A DNA stretch of 64,000 nucleotides from JAJEFO01 sp965221845. GTDB lineage: Bacteria; Pseudomonadota; Alphaproteobacteria; Rhodobacterales; Rhodobacteraceae. A model generated the notes under the pieces. The model was not told the origin of the DNA and ran no database searches. It saw only the letters and a program-made list of their open reading frames with translations. Location: the NCBI GenBank assembly GCA_965221845.1, contig OZ244919.1, positions 1,364,001-1,428,000 on the forward strand, read 5' to 3'. This document shows, one piece after another, positions 15,340-24,445 of this stretch (the first letter of the stretch is position 1; every line of letters starts with the position of its first letter). Both the position numbers and the translations under genes were made by a program.

Positions 15340-16330
15340 GGGACGCTCCGACAGGGTTGACGCAGGCGACGCGATGGCTGTCGGCGATCTCGCGAAGGGC
15401 CACCGGCGAAGTGCAGGCATCTTCCGCCCGCGCGCATCTTGGGGCGAAGGCGCACCCGCTCGGCATGGCATGCAGCGACGGAACCGTGCCGGGGATGGGG
15501 ACCAGGCGCTCCCGTCCGGCCCCACGGGCCGGGCCGGGTATCGAGGCCAGCAGCCCGGACGTATATGGGTGCCTGGTGGCGGAAAAGAGCGTCCGGGCGT
15601 CCGCCTGCTCGACGATCGCGCCGGCATACATCACCGCCACGTCATCGGCCATCTCGGCAACGACGCCCATGTCATGCGTGATGAACAGGATCGACATGCC
15701 CAGATCCTCCTGCAGTCGCCGCATGAGGTCGAGAATCTGCGCCTGGATGGTCACGTCAAGCGCCGTCGTGGGCTCGTCGGCAATCAGCAGCGCCGGGTTG
15801 CATACCAACGCGACTGCGATCATCACGCGCTGCCGCATGCCGCCGGACAGTTCGTGGGGATAGGCGTTCAACCGGGTCGCGGCGGCAGGGATCTCGACCA
15901 GTTCCAGCATCTCGTGAACGCGTCTCTTCCGTGCAGCCGCATCCAGGTCGGTATGAAGGATCAGCATCTCGCCGATCTGGTCGCCGATCGGGAAAAGCGG
16001 ATTGAGGGACGACATCGGCTCCTGAAAGATCATGGCGATCTCGGCACCGCGCAATCCGCGCATCGCGTCCTGCCCGGCGCTCTCGATCCGCACCTGCAAG
16101 CCGCTGCGGGTCCAGTACGTGATTGAGCCGCCCGAAACGGACCCGTTGCGGGGCAGCAGGCCCATGACGGCGAGTGCAGACACCGACTTCCCCGAGCCGC
16201 TTTCGCCCACGAGCGCCAGAGTGCGTCCCCTCTGCAGGGAAAACCTCACATCCCGCAGTGCGGTCAGCGACGACCCGCGCGAGCGAAACTCGACCTCCAG
16301 GCCGCGCACGTCGAGAACGGTCTCGTTCAT
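15332..16330 (-). CDS. Oligopeptide/dipeptide ABC transporter ATP-binding protein (OppD/DppD type)
   Basis: The 332-residue ABC ATPase contains Walker A GESGSGKS near residues 42-49, Q-loop FQEPMSSLNPLFPIGDQ, signature LSGGMRQRVMIA, Walker B LLIADEPTTALD and the C-terminal GCAFAPRCARAEDAC extension typical of DppD/OppD subunits. The ATG overlaps the amidohydrolase stop as ATGA, so transport and hydrolysis genes are interleaved and coupled. It lies between the amidohydrolase and the OppF-type gene in the operon. Confidence 0.94.
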   Translation of the reverse strand: MNETVLDVRGLEVEFRSRGSSLTALRDVRFSLQRGRTLALVGESGSGKSVSALAVMGLLPRNGSVSGGSITYWTRSGLQVRIESAGQDAMRGLRGAEIAMIFQEPMSSLNPLFPIGDQIGEMLILHTDLDAAARKRRVHEMLELVEIPAAATRLNAYPHELSGGMRQRVMIAVALVCNPALLIADEPTTALDVTIQAQILDLMRRLQEDLGMSILFITHDMGVVAEMADDVAVMYAGAIVEQADARTLFSATRHPYTSGLLASIPGPARGAGRERLVPIPGTVPSLHAMPSGCAFAPRCARAEDACTSPVALREIADSHRVACVNPVGASRG

Positions 16331-17442
16331 GCGCCTCTCCGCGACGCGGTTTCTGCCGAAGAGCCAAGAATGGTCATGCGAGGTTCGAAGACCTTGGTGA
16401 TCGCGGCCGTCGCCCCCCTGCTGTCCGCGGCCACCAAATCGCTGTCGACAAGGTCGAACAGGGTCAGGTCCGCCCGCTCCCCCGGCACAAGCCCGTCGCG
16501 CGCGCCCAGTCCAAGGACCGACCGAGGGCGCTCGGTCACTCCGGCAACCACCTCTTCAAAGGGCAGGCCCATGGCCAGCAGCTTGGTCATCGTCGTGGCC
16601 AGGTCGTGCACCGGCCCTTCGATGTTCCGCCTGTGCAGGTCGGTTGAAATCGAATACGGCAGCAGGCCGTCAGCGATCGCCCTGCGTGCGGTTTCAAAGC
16701 AGAACGATGCCTCTCCATGACCAACGTCCATCAAGACGCCCTCGCCGGCCAGACGCTTGGCCAGCGCAAACAGCGCCGGAGTGTCAGAGATCGATCCCGC
16801 CCGCTTCCCGTTGAAGCAATGCGTGACGATGTCGCCTGGACCGAGGATGTCGAAGACCTCGTCAATCATTGGCAGTGGCTCGCCGACATGCACCATGAGC
16901 GGCAGGTTCAGGATCTGGGCCACGCGCTTCGCGATTCTTGCCGGACCGATCCCCCAGGCGCCCGTGATCACGCCGGACGCGCGAACCTTTATGCCGCAGA
17001 TGACGTCCGCATTCGCTTCGGCGACTTCAAGCGTCCGGTCCACGTCGACGAATCTGAGATCGATCAGTTCAGGCACCCTGTTGCAGGCGACAAGCCCGAT
17101 GGACCCGATGTTGAGAAAGGCCCTGACCGTTTCGGCCTGCCGTTCGATCACGTATTCCCGAAGCCCGTGAAACGTCGCCTCGCCCGCCGAGCCGGCATCC
17201 GCCATGGCGGTCACGCCTGTCCGGCGGCCCGCTTCGGACGCGCGAACGGATATGTCCGTTCCACCATGCCAGACATGTACATGCAGGTCGCACCACCCGG
17301 GTGACAGAAAGGCGCCGTCCGCATCGATCACGTCGGCCCGAGGGCGGGGCGTTTCCGTGATCAGTCCGTTCCCGTCTATGTGGATTTCCGACGGAACGGC
17401 ATCAAATCCCACAGGACGGAAATTCCTCAGCGTGACGGTCAT
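16327..17442 (-). CDS. Amidohydrolase-superfamily metallohydrolase (EF_0837/AHA_3915 type)
   Basis: The 371-residue protein carries a full set of binuclear amidohydrolase ligands: HVH at residues 54-56 (CDLHVHVW), a Lys at 152 in CGIKVRASG that can be the carboxylated bridge, His 185 (MVHVGEP), His 208 (IVTHCFNG) and Asp 268 (YSISTDLH). This is the dihydroorotase/deacetylase-like branch. The subfamily is often encoded beside a SelA-related PLP enzyme, as here. It probably hydrolyses an N-acyl or cyclic amide substrate brought in by the surrounding ABC transporter. The ATG at 17442 follows the permease stop by one base and gives the natural MTVTLRNFRPVG N-terminus. Confidence 0.9.
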   Translation of the reverse strand: MTVTLRNFRPVGFDAVPSEIHIDGNGLITETPRPRADVIDADGAFLSPGWCDLHVHVWHGGTDISVRASEAGRRTGVTAMADAGSAGEATFHGLREYVIERQAETVRAFLNIGSIGLVACNRVPELIDLRFVDVDRTLEVAEANADVICGIKVRASGVITGAWGIGPARIAKRVAQILNLPLMVHVGEPLPMIDEVFDILGPGDIVTHCFNGKRAGSISDTPALFALAKRLAGEGVLMDVGHGEASFCFETARRAIADGLLPYSISTDLHRRNIEGPVHDLATTMTKLLAMGLPFEEVVAGVTERPRSVLGLGARDGLVPGERADLTLFDLVDSDLVAADSRGATAAITKVFEPRMTILGSSAETASRRGA

Positions 17443-17443
17443 G

Positions 17444-18304
17444 TCAAATGTCCTTTGCCAGGCGAGGGTCAAGCGCGTCACGCAACCCGTCCCCCATCAG
17501 TTGAAGTGCCAGAACCGAGACCGAGATGGCCAGCCCCGGGAAGAGAATGAGAAACATGGCCTGGTCGAGATACTGCCGGCCCTCGTTGACCATCGTGCCC
17601 CAGGTCGGGGTCGATGGATCTATGCCGACGCCAAGAAAGCTCAGCCCCGCCTCGGCCAGCATGGCATAGGCAAATATGAAGGTCGCCTGGACGATGATCG
17701 GCGAAATGATGTTGGGCAGTACATGGCGCACCATGACCGACGGGGTCGACACGCCCAGCGCGGCTGCAGCCTCGACGAAGGGAAGCTCTCGAATGACAAG
17801 CGTCGAGGCTCGGACGATTCGGGCAATTCGCGGCGCATAGACGATCGACAGCGCGATGATCACGTTGACGGCGGACCCGCCGAGGATCGATACCAGCGCA
17901 ATGGCCAGCAAGATGTCGGGAAACGCCATCATGGCATCGACAAGACGCGACAGCGGCCCGTCAAGCCGATGGAAGAAGCCGGCGCAAAGGCCGATCGCTA
18001 TTCCGGCAAGGGAAGAGAGGACCGCAACGCCCAGCCCGACGCCGAGCGAGACACGGCCGGCGTACAGAAGTCGTGACGCGACATCCCTGCCGAATGCATC
18101 GGCGCCAAGCCAGTACGTCACGCCGGGCTCGGTCAGCCGCGCACGGACGCTCATCTTCGCAGGATCGCCCGGAGCCACCCAGGGCGCGAAGACGCAAAGA
18201 AGGGCAACGGCTGAAAGGACGATCGTCGCAAGAAGAACGGCCCGCCGCGAAAAGAGCAGGTCGAGAAACCTTGCCTCCATGGGCGCGGAGGACGCCCGCG
18301 CCAT
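17444..18304 (-). CDS. ABC transporter permease (OppC/DppC type)
   Basis: A 286-residue inner-membrane permease of the peptide/nickel type. It has an N-terminal transmembrane helix (VLLATIVLSAVALLCVFAPWVAP), the OppC-N style motif YWLGADAFGRDVASRLLYAGR, and about five more helices. The cytoplasmic EAA loop is near the segment FVEAAAALGVSTPSVMVRH. The ATG shares a base with the upstream permease stop (TGATG). It forms the channel with the OppB-type permease. Confidence 0.94.
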   Translation of the reverse strand: MARASSAPMEARFLDLLFSRRAVLLATIVLSAVALLCVFAPWVAPGDPAKMSVRARLTEPGVTYWLGADAFGRDVASRLLYAGRVSLGVGLGVAVLSSLAGIAIGLCAGFFHRLDGPLSRLVDAMMAFPDILLAIALVSILGGSAVNVIIALSIVYAPRIARIVRASTLVIRELPFVEAAAALGVSTPSVMVRHVLPNIISPIIVQATFIFAYAMLAEAGLSFLGVGIDPSTPTWGTMVNEGRQYLDQAMFLILFPGLAISVSVLALQLMGDGLRDALDPRLAKDI

Positions 18305-19245
18305 CAGTACTTCACCCGCTTGTCGACCAGCAGGTATGCAAGGTCGGTCAGCAGGTTTATGAGCACGTACAGCGAGGCCACCACGATCAGCGTTCCCTGG
18401 ATGACGGGATAATCCCGGCGCAAGACGGCGCTGACGACGAGATTGCCCATTCCCGGGATGTTGAACACGCGCTCGGTCACCACGGCGCCAGACACCAGCA
18501 ACGCAAAGGTGAGCCCGATCACCGTGATGATCGGAATCGCGGCATTCTTCAGCGCATGGCGCAGCACGACACGCGCTTCGCCCATGCCCTTGGCACGTGC
18601 GGTTCGGATATAGTCCTCGCCCAGGATGTCCAGCATCGACGCGCGGGTGAAGCGCAGGATGAGGGCGGAATTGACGATGCCGAGCACCATTGACGGCAAG
18701 AGAAGGTGCCGCATCCGCTCCCAGAAATGCGCATCCGGCCCGCCGTAGCCGGATGCCGGGAACCAGCCGAGATCGGTCGCCAGGTATCGTTGAAGCATGA
18801 GCCCGGTCCAGAAGCTTGGCACCGATGCGGCCAGCATGGCCGTGCTGATGGAGGCCTGGTCAAGGAACGATCCACGGCGATAGGCTGCATAGTTTCCGAT
18901 CGGGACGGCGATGACCAACGCTATCGCAAGCGAAAAGAGGGAAAGGAAGACTGTCGGTTCCGCGCGGCCCAGCAGCACCTGGGTTACCGGCTGCTTGAAG
19001 AAGATCGACGTCCCCAGGTCGCCGCGGGCTGCATTTCCAAGAAACTTGAGGTACTGGACGGCTATCGGCTGGTCGAGCCCGAGCTGCTGGCGCAGTTCGG
19101 CGGCATCCTCGGCTGTCGCCTCGGGCCCAAGCATCAGTGCGGCCGGGTCACCCGGGGCGAGGCGGACAATGAAGAAGGCGATCGTCAGGACAAGGAATAT
19201 GACGACGGCCATCCCCATGAGCCGACGTGCCAGGTAGCTGCGCAT
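18304..19245 (-). CDS. ABC transporter permease (OppB/DppB type)
   Basis: A 313-residue inner-membrane permease. It begins with the characteristic MRSYLARRLMGMAVVIFLVL helix, has the periplasmic PGDPAALMLGPEAT region, and carries an EAA loop (YIRTARAKGMGEARVVLRHA) near residue 200. Six helices are evident. It is second in the operon, 54 bp after the binding-protein gene, and ends in a one-base overlap with the OppC-type gene. Confidence 0.94.
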   Translation of the reverse strand: MRSYLARRLMGMAVVIFLVLTIAFFIVRLAPGDPAALMLGPEATAEDAAELRQQLGLDQPIAVQYLKFLGNAARGDLGTSIFFKQPVTQVLLGRAEPTVFLSLFSLAIALVIAVPIGNYAAYRRGSFLDQASISTAMLAASVPSFWTGLMLQRYLATDLGWFPASGYGGPDAHFWERMRHLLLPSMVLGIVNSALILRFTRASMLDILGEDYIRTARAKGMGEARVVLRHALKNAAIPIITVIGLTFALLVSGAVVTERVFNIPGMGNLVVSAVLRRDYPVIQGTLIVVASLYVLINLLTDLAYLLVDKRVKY

Positions 19246-19299
19246 GAGGGTTTCCGTGGCTTCGCGGGGGTCGGTCAGGCCGACCCCCGGAATTGCGCG

Positions 19300-20829
19300 T
19301 CAGTTCACCTGCGCGTTCCAGAAGAACGGCCAGGGCGTCGCGGTGACGCCTTCAAGCCCCTTCGCCCCGCCCATCAGCGCGTTGAAGCCGCCGATCTTGA
19401 TGAATCCGACGTCCTCGAACACCTGGTTCTGCAGCTGCGCAAACAGATCCCGTCGCGTCTCAGGATCCGTTTCCGTCGTGAACGCGGCCAGAATCGCGTC
19501 CTTCTCCGGGTTTGACCAGCCCAGGCGGGACGTTCTTGAATAAAGGCTGGTCAGGGCGGGTTCGGGCAGAAACGGGGAGTGGGTGATGTAGATGTCCCAG
19601 AGCGCCGGATCATTGCGGCGCTGGCCCAGGGTGGCCCAGTCAACCACGTCCATCTGGACCTCGAACCCTGCCGCCTCAAGCGCTGCCTTGGCGACTTCGG
19701 CCATCTTGAAGTGAAACTCGTACTGGCGCGACGTCAGGATCCTGAGCGGAGTCCCGTCATAGCCGACGCCCTGCAGCAGCTCCGCCGCCCTTGCCTGATC
19801 GTTCTGGTTGAACATGTCGGTTCCGGCGTCGCTTCTCCACACCCAGCCCTCGGGGTACATCGGCCCGTCGACGATGAAGAAGCTGTCGTCGCCAAAGGCG
19901 GCGAACAGCATGTCGTCGATCGGCAGGGCGGCCTGCAGCGCCTGACGCTTGGTCCTGTCAGTCAGGAGGCCGTCCTTGTGGTTGATCGCGAAGATAGGCC
20001 AGCCGAACGGCTTCAGCAGGATCGGGTCGGCCGTGTCGGAGGCCTCCAGGCGCGCAAGGCTCTCGGCGGGCAGCCCGTCTGCGAAAACCACTTCGCCGGC
20101 CAGAAGGCTTTCCACCCGCGTATTCGGATCAGGGACGGGCACGAACCGGATCTCGTCCGGCACTTGGCGACGCGCGCCGGCCGCGCCGTCCGAAGGCTCG
20201 CTGCGCGAAGAGTAGCCGTCGAAGCGCACCAGCTGCAGATACTGGTCCGGCACGTGCTCGGCGATCATGTAGGGACCGGTCCCGACAATCGTGTCGATCG
20301 CGTCACCGATGATTTCCTCGGGATAGACCGCGGCGGCGGAGTTCGAGAACGCCAGCAGCGACAGGAGCGGCGAATACGGCTCGTTCATCGCTATCGTGAC
20401 TTCGTGGCTGCCGGTGGCCTCGACGCCGGCGACCCTGTCAGCCACGCCCTTTCCGCGCGGGGAAACCTCCAGCCAGCGATTGAGGGATGCGACCACGTCA
20501 TTTGCATCCATCGTCGAACCGTCATGGAAGGTGACGCCTTCGCGAATGCCGATCGTGTAGGTTTTCCCGTCCCCGGAAATCTTCGGCAGGTCGGTCGCCA
20601 GGAGCGGCGCGACGTTCCAGCTCGAGTCAAACGTATACAGCGTTTCCACGAAATGCTGCGTCACGATCGAGACGACATCCTTGGTGGACATCATCGGGTC
20701 GAAGGTATCGGCCTCGCCGATGATGGCAACGTCAATCGTCTCCGCATGTGCGGGCGCAAGCACGACTGCACCTGTCAGCAATGCGCCGAAGAGAGACCTC
20801 TTCGCAGGGGCTATCGTCATAGATAACAT
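19300..20829 (-). CDS. Periplasmic peptide/nickel-type ABC substrate-binding protein
   Basis: Family 5 (SBP_bac_5) extracellular binding protein, 509 residues. It has a Sec signal peptide (RSLFGALLTGAVVLAPAHA, cleavage after AHA near residue 28). The mature N-terminus ETIDVAIIGEADTFDPMMS and the stretch GDGKTYTIGIREGVTFHDGS are typical of DppA/OppA-like proteins. The start at 20829 has a GGAGG five bases upstream, which decides it over a GTG at 20841. No N-terminal lipobox Cys is seen, so it is probably soluble in the periplasm. First gene of the accessory operon, with a sigma-70-like promoter about 40 bp upstream. Confidence 0.94.
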   Translation of the reverse strand: MLSMTIAPAKRSLFGALLTGAVVLAPAHAETIDVAIIGEADTFDPMMSTKDVVSIVTQHFVETLYTFDSSWNVAPLLATDLPKISGDGKTYTIGIREGVTFHDGSTMDANDVVASLNRWLEVSPRGKGVADRVAGVEATGSHEVTIAMNEPYSPLLSLLAFSNSAAAVYPEEIIGDAIDTIVGTGPYMIAEHVPDQYLQLVRFDGYSSRSEPSDGAAGARRQVPDEIRFVPVPDPNTRVESLLAGEVVFADGLPAESLARLEASDTADPILLKPFGWPIFAINHKDGLLTDRTKRQALQAALPIDDMLFAAFGDDSFFIVDGPMYPEGWVWRSDAGTDMFNQNDQARAAELLQGVGYDGTPLRILTSRQYEFHFKMAEVAKAALEAAGFEVQMDVVDWATLGQRRNDPALWDIYITHSPFLPEPALTSLYSRTSRLGWSNPEKDAILAAFTTETDPETRRDLFAQLQNQVFEDVGFIKIGGFNALMGGAKGLEGVTATPWPFFWNAQVN

Positions 20830-20865
20830 CAGGACCTCCACAGTTGTGTAATTTAGTGTCCAGAT

Positions 20866-20894
20866 ATGTTAGTCTCTTTCCCAGGCGCGTTCAA
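20866..20894 (-). promoter_or_regulatory. Sigma-70-like promoter of the ABC transporter/amidohydrolase operon
   Basis: On the minus strand TTGAAC (20894-20889) is followed after exactly 17 bp by TAACAT (20871-20866). This is a good housekeeping-type promoter, 37 bp from the -10 to the binding-protein ATG. No copy of the IclR-gene palindrome overlaps it. Confidence 0.6.
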
Positions 20895-21377
20895 CGGAAA
20901 ATTTCGATGCAGATCGAACATGCCAGAAACATTGAGATCCTGCTGGGGAAACGGGGCCGCATCGCGCCTTCAGGCGCTGGCGGGAGAGCTTCGAGAGAAA
21001 CCCTCGCGGCGGCGTCCGGCCGGGGCGGCCCTCCGGCCACCCGTGGACCTCGGCAGGCCCGCCCCTGACCCCTTCGAGACGCCTGCGCTCCCCGTCCGGA
21101 AGACCGGTCTCCCGCCTTGCCGGCCCGCGGGCCGCATGACCGCGGCAGGGAGCACGGCATCACGCTTCAGGGAATCCCTCGTTTCGAACCAGCCGCTGGC
21201 AATCCCGCTCCCCCGCTTGAATCGCGGCGGCGTCACGCGGCCCCCGCAAGTCATGCGCACAAGCCCCGGCAGCTTGCAGGCATCCGGCGCCTTGCCGCCT
21301 TCGGGACTGTGTCCATGGACCTGCATGGCTTCGCGCACCCACGGTCGCGCGCGCCGCTGCGGGCACGGCACGCCGGT
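20895..21377. other. Gene-poor gap between the accessory operon and pufC
   Basis: About 480 bp with no recognisable gene on either strand. Frames crossing it are Pro/Arg/Ala-rich with no family motif. It is the puf-side border of the accessory block; I saw no obvious insertion-sequence terminal repeat or tRNA here. Confidence 0.5.
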
Positions 21378-21405
21378 CCGGGCTCCCGCATCGGCGGGAT
21401 CCCGG
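21378..21405 (-). terminator. Hairpin just after pufC
   Basis: CCGGGCTCCCGC and GCGGGATCCCGG face each other around a four-base loop, giving a 12-bp stem with a single mismatch, 8 bp past the pufC stop. No T-run follows on the transcript strand. It may therefore be a 3' stabilising or Rho-assisted hairpin rather than a strict intrinsic terminator for the puf transcript. Confidence 0.5.
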
Positions 21406-21412
21406 CGCGCGC

Positions 21413-22543
21413 CTACTCGTAGACCGGCGCCCCGCTGTTCCGAAGCTCCGGCCAGTCAGCGATGACGTTCTCGCCCTGAAGCGGCTTCTGATAGCCCTTG
21501 TGGCAGGTCTTGCACCCGACTTTTGGCGCATCCGCGTGAAGCGGGCCCAGCCTTTCCTCAGGCAGCAGGTCCGCAAGCGGAACGAGGAACTCGGTGTTGA
21601 GCTCCCGGACCATCGCGATTCCAAGGCTCGCGACGCCCCATTGCGGCGTCACCTCCGAACCCTCGTAGAACGCCCGGCTGCTGTGGCAGAACACGCAGTT
21701 CACGCCAAGCGAGTTGGCGAAGTGGTTCATCAGCGCATAGGTGCGCTCGGCATCCTGTATGCTGGGCACGTCACGGCCCGGGACGCCCGGCACCCGGCTC
21801 TCGAGGTCGTGCACCCCGATCGTCTCGTAGTCGGCCAGGTATTTCTCCAGCGCGTCGGACGGCAGGGACGTCGACTGGCTGACCGGCGTCGCCAGGTTCT
21901 GGTTTGCGGACCAGCCGGCAGTTGCGTTCGTGACGGGCGCGACCTGATGCCAGATCCCGCTCGGCACAGGCTCTCCCCTGTGGCAGGTGAAGCAGGTGAC
22001 GCCGACCTCGTTGCTGGCGCTGACGTGATCGCCCCAGAACTCGTTGATGTTCCGGGTCATCTCTATCATGCGCCGGGAGACGGCCTTCGTGTACAGCGAG
22101 TCGTCGCCGTACGTCTCGACATCGCCTTCGCCGTGACAGTACGCGCAGCCCTCGTCCGGCGACACCCACAGCGTGATGGCGTTCATCAGGCGAAGGAAAT
22201 TGTCCTCGGTCAGGTCCCCCAGGACCGGGACGTTCTCATATATGTCCCTGGCAAGCGCCTCGCCGTCTTCCGGAACGAACGGCTCGTCCGCAAAGAGCTC
22301 CGCGACATCCGGATCGGGCGTGGACGCTTCGCTGACGAATTCGGTGAGAGACATTCCCGTGCCGCGCGGCCCGGTCTGCATGCTGTCCGTCGCGAAGGGC
22401 TGTCCCAGCAAGACAAGCGCGGCCACGCCGGCCAGGCACGCGCCCAGAAAGCCGACGACGATGACGGGCCCGTAGAGGTCGGTGGGATTCCTCGCGTTCC
22501 ACTCGCTGAGCCACCCGGGCAGACGAAACCACTTCTCGAACAT
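21413..22543 (-). CDS. pufC: Reaction-centre tetraheme cytochrome c subunit PufC
   Basis: PufC docks on the periplasmic face of the reaction centre and re-reduces the photooxidised special pair, taking electrons from soluble cytochromes. The 376-residue product has exactly four heme c motifs in order: CAYCH, CFTCH, CVFCH and CKTCH. An N-terminal hydrophobic helix (VIVVGFLGACLAGVAALVLLG, about 27-47) anchors it; I see no convincing lipoprotein processing box. It is the last gene of the puf operon, 5 bp after pufM, in the place where Rhodobacter species carry pufX. Confidence 0.97.
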   Translation of the reverse strand: MFEKWFRLPGWLSEWNARNPTDLYGPVIVVGFLGACLAGVAALVLLGQPFATDSMQTGPRGTGMSLTEFVSEASTPDPDVAELFADEPFVPEDGEALARDIYENVPVLGDLTEDNFLRLMNAITLWVSPDEGCAYCHGEGDVETYGDDSLYTKAVSRRMIEMTRNINEFWGDHVSASNEVGVTCFTCHRGEPVPSGIWHQVAPVTNATAGWSANQNLATPVSQSTSLPSDALEKYLADYETIGVHDLESRVPGVPGRDVPSIQDAERTYALMNHFANSLGVNCVFCHSSRAFYEGSEVTPQWGVASLGIAMVRELNTEFLVPLADLLPEERLGPLHADAPKVGCKTCHKGYQKPLQGENVIADWPELRNSGAPVYE

Positions 22544-22548
22544 TGGAT

Positions 22549-23535
22549 CTATTCCTTTCCGATAAAGGCTTCGTACGACCCATAGCTTTCGTATCCGTAG
22601 CTGCCGTCATACGTGGGAGCGAAATGATGTTCCTGCGCCCAGATGAACCAGTTGTCGACGACCGTGCCGGTCAGCAGGATGCCGATTCCGCCCGTGAGCG
22701 GCGTCAGCACCGCGAACCACCAGGCCCATCGGTGAATGCCCTCCATCGTGGCGTTGAAGCCCATCGTCCAGCGCCAGAAGAGCGCCGCCCTTTCGCTCGC
22801 CGTTCCGCGGTCGACGATCTGCTCCAGCTCCCGGTCGCCGCCATAGCGGGCCACGGAGAGAATCGTGCCGCCATGCATCGCGAAGAGAAGCGCGGATCCG
22901 TAGAGAAAGACGATCGAGAGGCAGTGGAACGGGTTGTAGTAGAGGTTGCCGTACCTGATCGAGAACGCCGTCGTCCAGTCAAGGTGGGGGAAGATGCCGT
23001 AGGGCACGGCCTCGCTCCATGATCCCATCAGTATCGGCCGGAAGAGGCCGAGGACAAGGAACAGCCAGATCGCCGAACCGAAAGCCCAGAAGACATGCTT
23101 GCCCATCTTCTGCTCGGCGGCCAGCTGCCAGGAGCGGTACCACCATGCCATGACCGAAAACAGCAGGAAGAAGCTGGCGATCAGGTACCAGCCGCCGTCG
23201 TTCAGCGGCGGCATGCGCAGGCCGTATTCCGGGCTCGGCGGCTCAAGCGCCAGCCAGAAGAGCTGACGGATGAATTCCGGCACCGACCAGCCGACCTGCG
23301 CCAGCATGTTCAGTCCGATGATGTTCAGCCAGAGCAGGCCGCTTGCCAGCGAGACGACCCCCGCCATTCCGAGATTGACCGGGCCGATCTGCGCGTTGCC
23401 CAGCCAGCCCAGCAGGGACCGGAATCCCGCACGCTTCGTCCGGTCGCGGCTGAGGGTCCCGTAGTCGTCCGTGCCCGTCTCGGCCGGCCCGCGGACCTGC
23501 ACCTGGGTGAAGATGTTCTGGTATTCCGTGATCAT
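22549..23535 (-). CDS. pufM: Photosynthetic reaction centre M subunit
   Basis: PufM is one of the two five-helix subunits that bind the special pair, accessory bacteriochlorophylls, bacteriopheophytins, quinone and the non-heme iron. The 328-residue sequence is typical: YQNIFTQVQVRGPAE start, GIFPHLDWTTAFSIRYGN, and YYNPFHCLSIVFLYGSALLFAMHGGTILS holding the special-pair and iron His ligands. The C-terminal end is short, as expected when pufC follows. It starts 3 bp after pufL. Confidence 0.98.
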   Translation of the reverse strand: MITEYQNIFTQVQVRGPAETGTDDYGTLSRDRTKRAGFRSLLGWLGNAQIGPVNLGMAGVVSLASGLLWLNIIGLNMLAQVGWSVPEFIRQLFWLALEPPSPEYGLRMPPLNDGGWYLIASFFLLFSVMAWWYRSWQLAAEQKMGKHVFWAFGSAIWLFLVLGLFRPILMGSWSEAVPYGIFPHLDWTTAFSIRYGNLYYNPFHCLSIVFLYGSALLFAMHGGTILSVARYGGDRELEQIVDRGTASERAALFWRWTMGFNATMEGIHRWAWWFAVLTPLTGGIGILLTGTVVDNWFIWAQEHHFAPTYDGSYGYESYGSYEAFIGKE

Positions 23536-23538
23536 GGC

Positions 23539-24378
23539 CTACACCCCCGCCTGTCCGCCCCAGATCGGGAGCTCCAGCCACCAGTTCCACCACTCGGGCC
23601 AGCCGCGGGTCCAGACAGGCCCCGAGATGATTATGCACACGGCGGAGAAGAACACCGCGTTTATCGCGAGCAGGAATCCCAGCCGGTGAATGCCGAGGGG
23701 GCCGATCGAATAGCCGATGAAGTCCCGGAAGAACGTGTCCTCGTGATCCGGCGTCTTCATCTCCTCGCCCTTCTCCGGGTTCGCGGCCGACAGTATCAGC
23801 CCGCCGTGAAGGGCAAGCGCCAGGCACGTCGTGAAGAACAGCGTGACCGCCAGCATGTGCGCAGGGTTGTAGTGGAAGTGCAGGTAGGCGTAGCCGGTGT
23901 TGGACACCCAGTCGAGGTGGCTGAATATGCCGTACGGGAATCCGTGCCCCCACGCCCCCATCAGGAGCGGCCGGAATATGACCAGCGTCACGTATGCCAG
24001 GATCGCGAAGCTGAATGCGAACGGCACGTGATAGCCTATGCCGAGCTTTCGGCAGATCTCGACCTCGCGAAGGGCCCAGCTGCAGAAGGCGATCGTGGCG
24101 CAAACCGTGATGATCTGCCACAGCCCGCCTTCGTTGAGCGGCGCCGCCGACAGCCCGTAGGCGAGATCGGGGGGCGCGATGTTGACCAGCCAGGGGTTCC
24201 AGGTTCCCTGCTGCGCAGCGCCGTAGAAGATCAGGACCGTTCCCAGAAGCCCGAAGAAGGCCGTCGTCACCCCGAAGAAGCCGACATAGAACGGGCCGAT
24301 CCAGAAGTCGAAGAGATCCCCGCCGATCAGCGTCCCTCCGCGGACCCGGTATTTCCTTTCGAAACTGAGCAATGCCAT
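23539..24378 (-). CDS. pufL: Photosynthetic reaction centre L subunit
   Basis: The L subunit forms the heterodimer core with M and carries the active electron-transfer branch cofactors. The 279-residue sequence begins MALLSFERKYRVRGGTLIGG. It has the special-pair region YAYLHFHYNPAHMLAV, the His-Gly pair in LALHGGLILSA, and EDTFFRDFIGYSIGPLGIHR for the QB and iron site. The start ATG is preceded by a 115-bp spacer holding a strong hairpin after pufA. Confidence 0.98.
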   Translation of the reverse strand: MALLSFERKYRVRGGTLIGGDLFDFWIGPFYVGFFGVTTAFFGLLGTVLIFYGAAQQGTWNPWLVNIAPPDLAYGLSAAPLNEGGLWQIITVCATIAFCSWALREVEICRKLGIGYHVPFAFSFAILAYVTLVIFRPLLMGAWGHGFPYGIFSHLDWVSNTGYAYLHFHYNPAHMLAVTLFFTTCLALALHGGLILSAANPEKGEEMKTPDHEDTFFRDFIGYSIGPLGIHRLGFLLAINAVFFSAVCIIISGPVWTRGWPEWWNWWLELPIWGGQAGV

Positions 24379-24445
24379 GGTGCCTATCCCGCTGCTGGCG
24401 GCTTCGCCGGCCGGTGCATGGCCGCGCGCGCTTTCTTCGGTTGCC

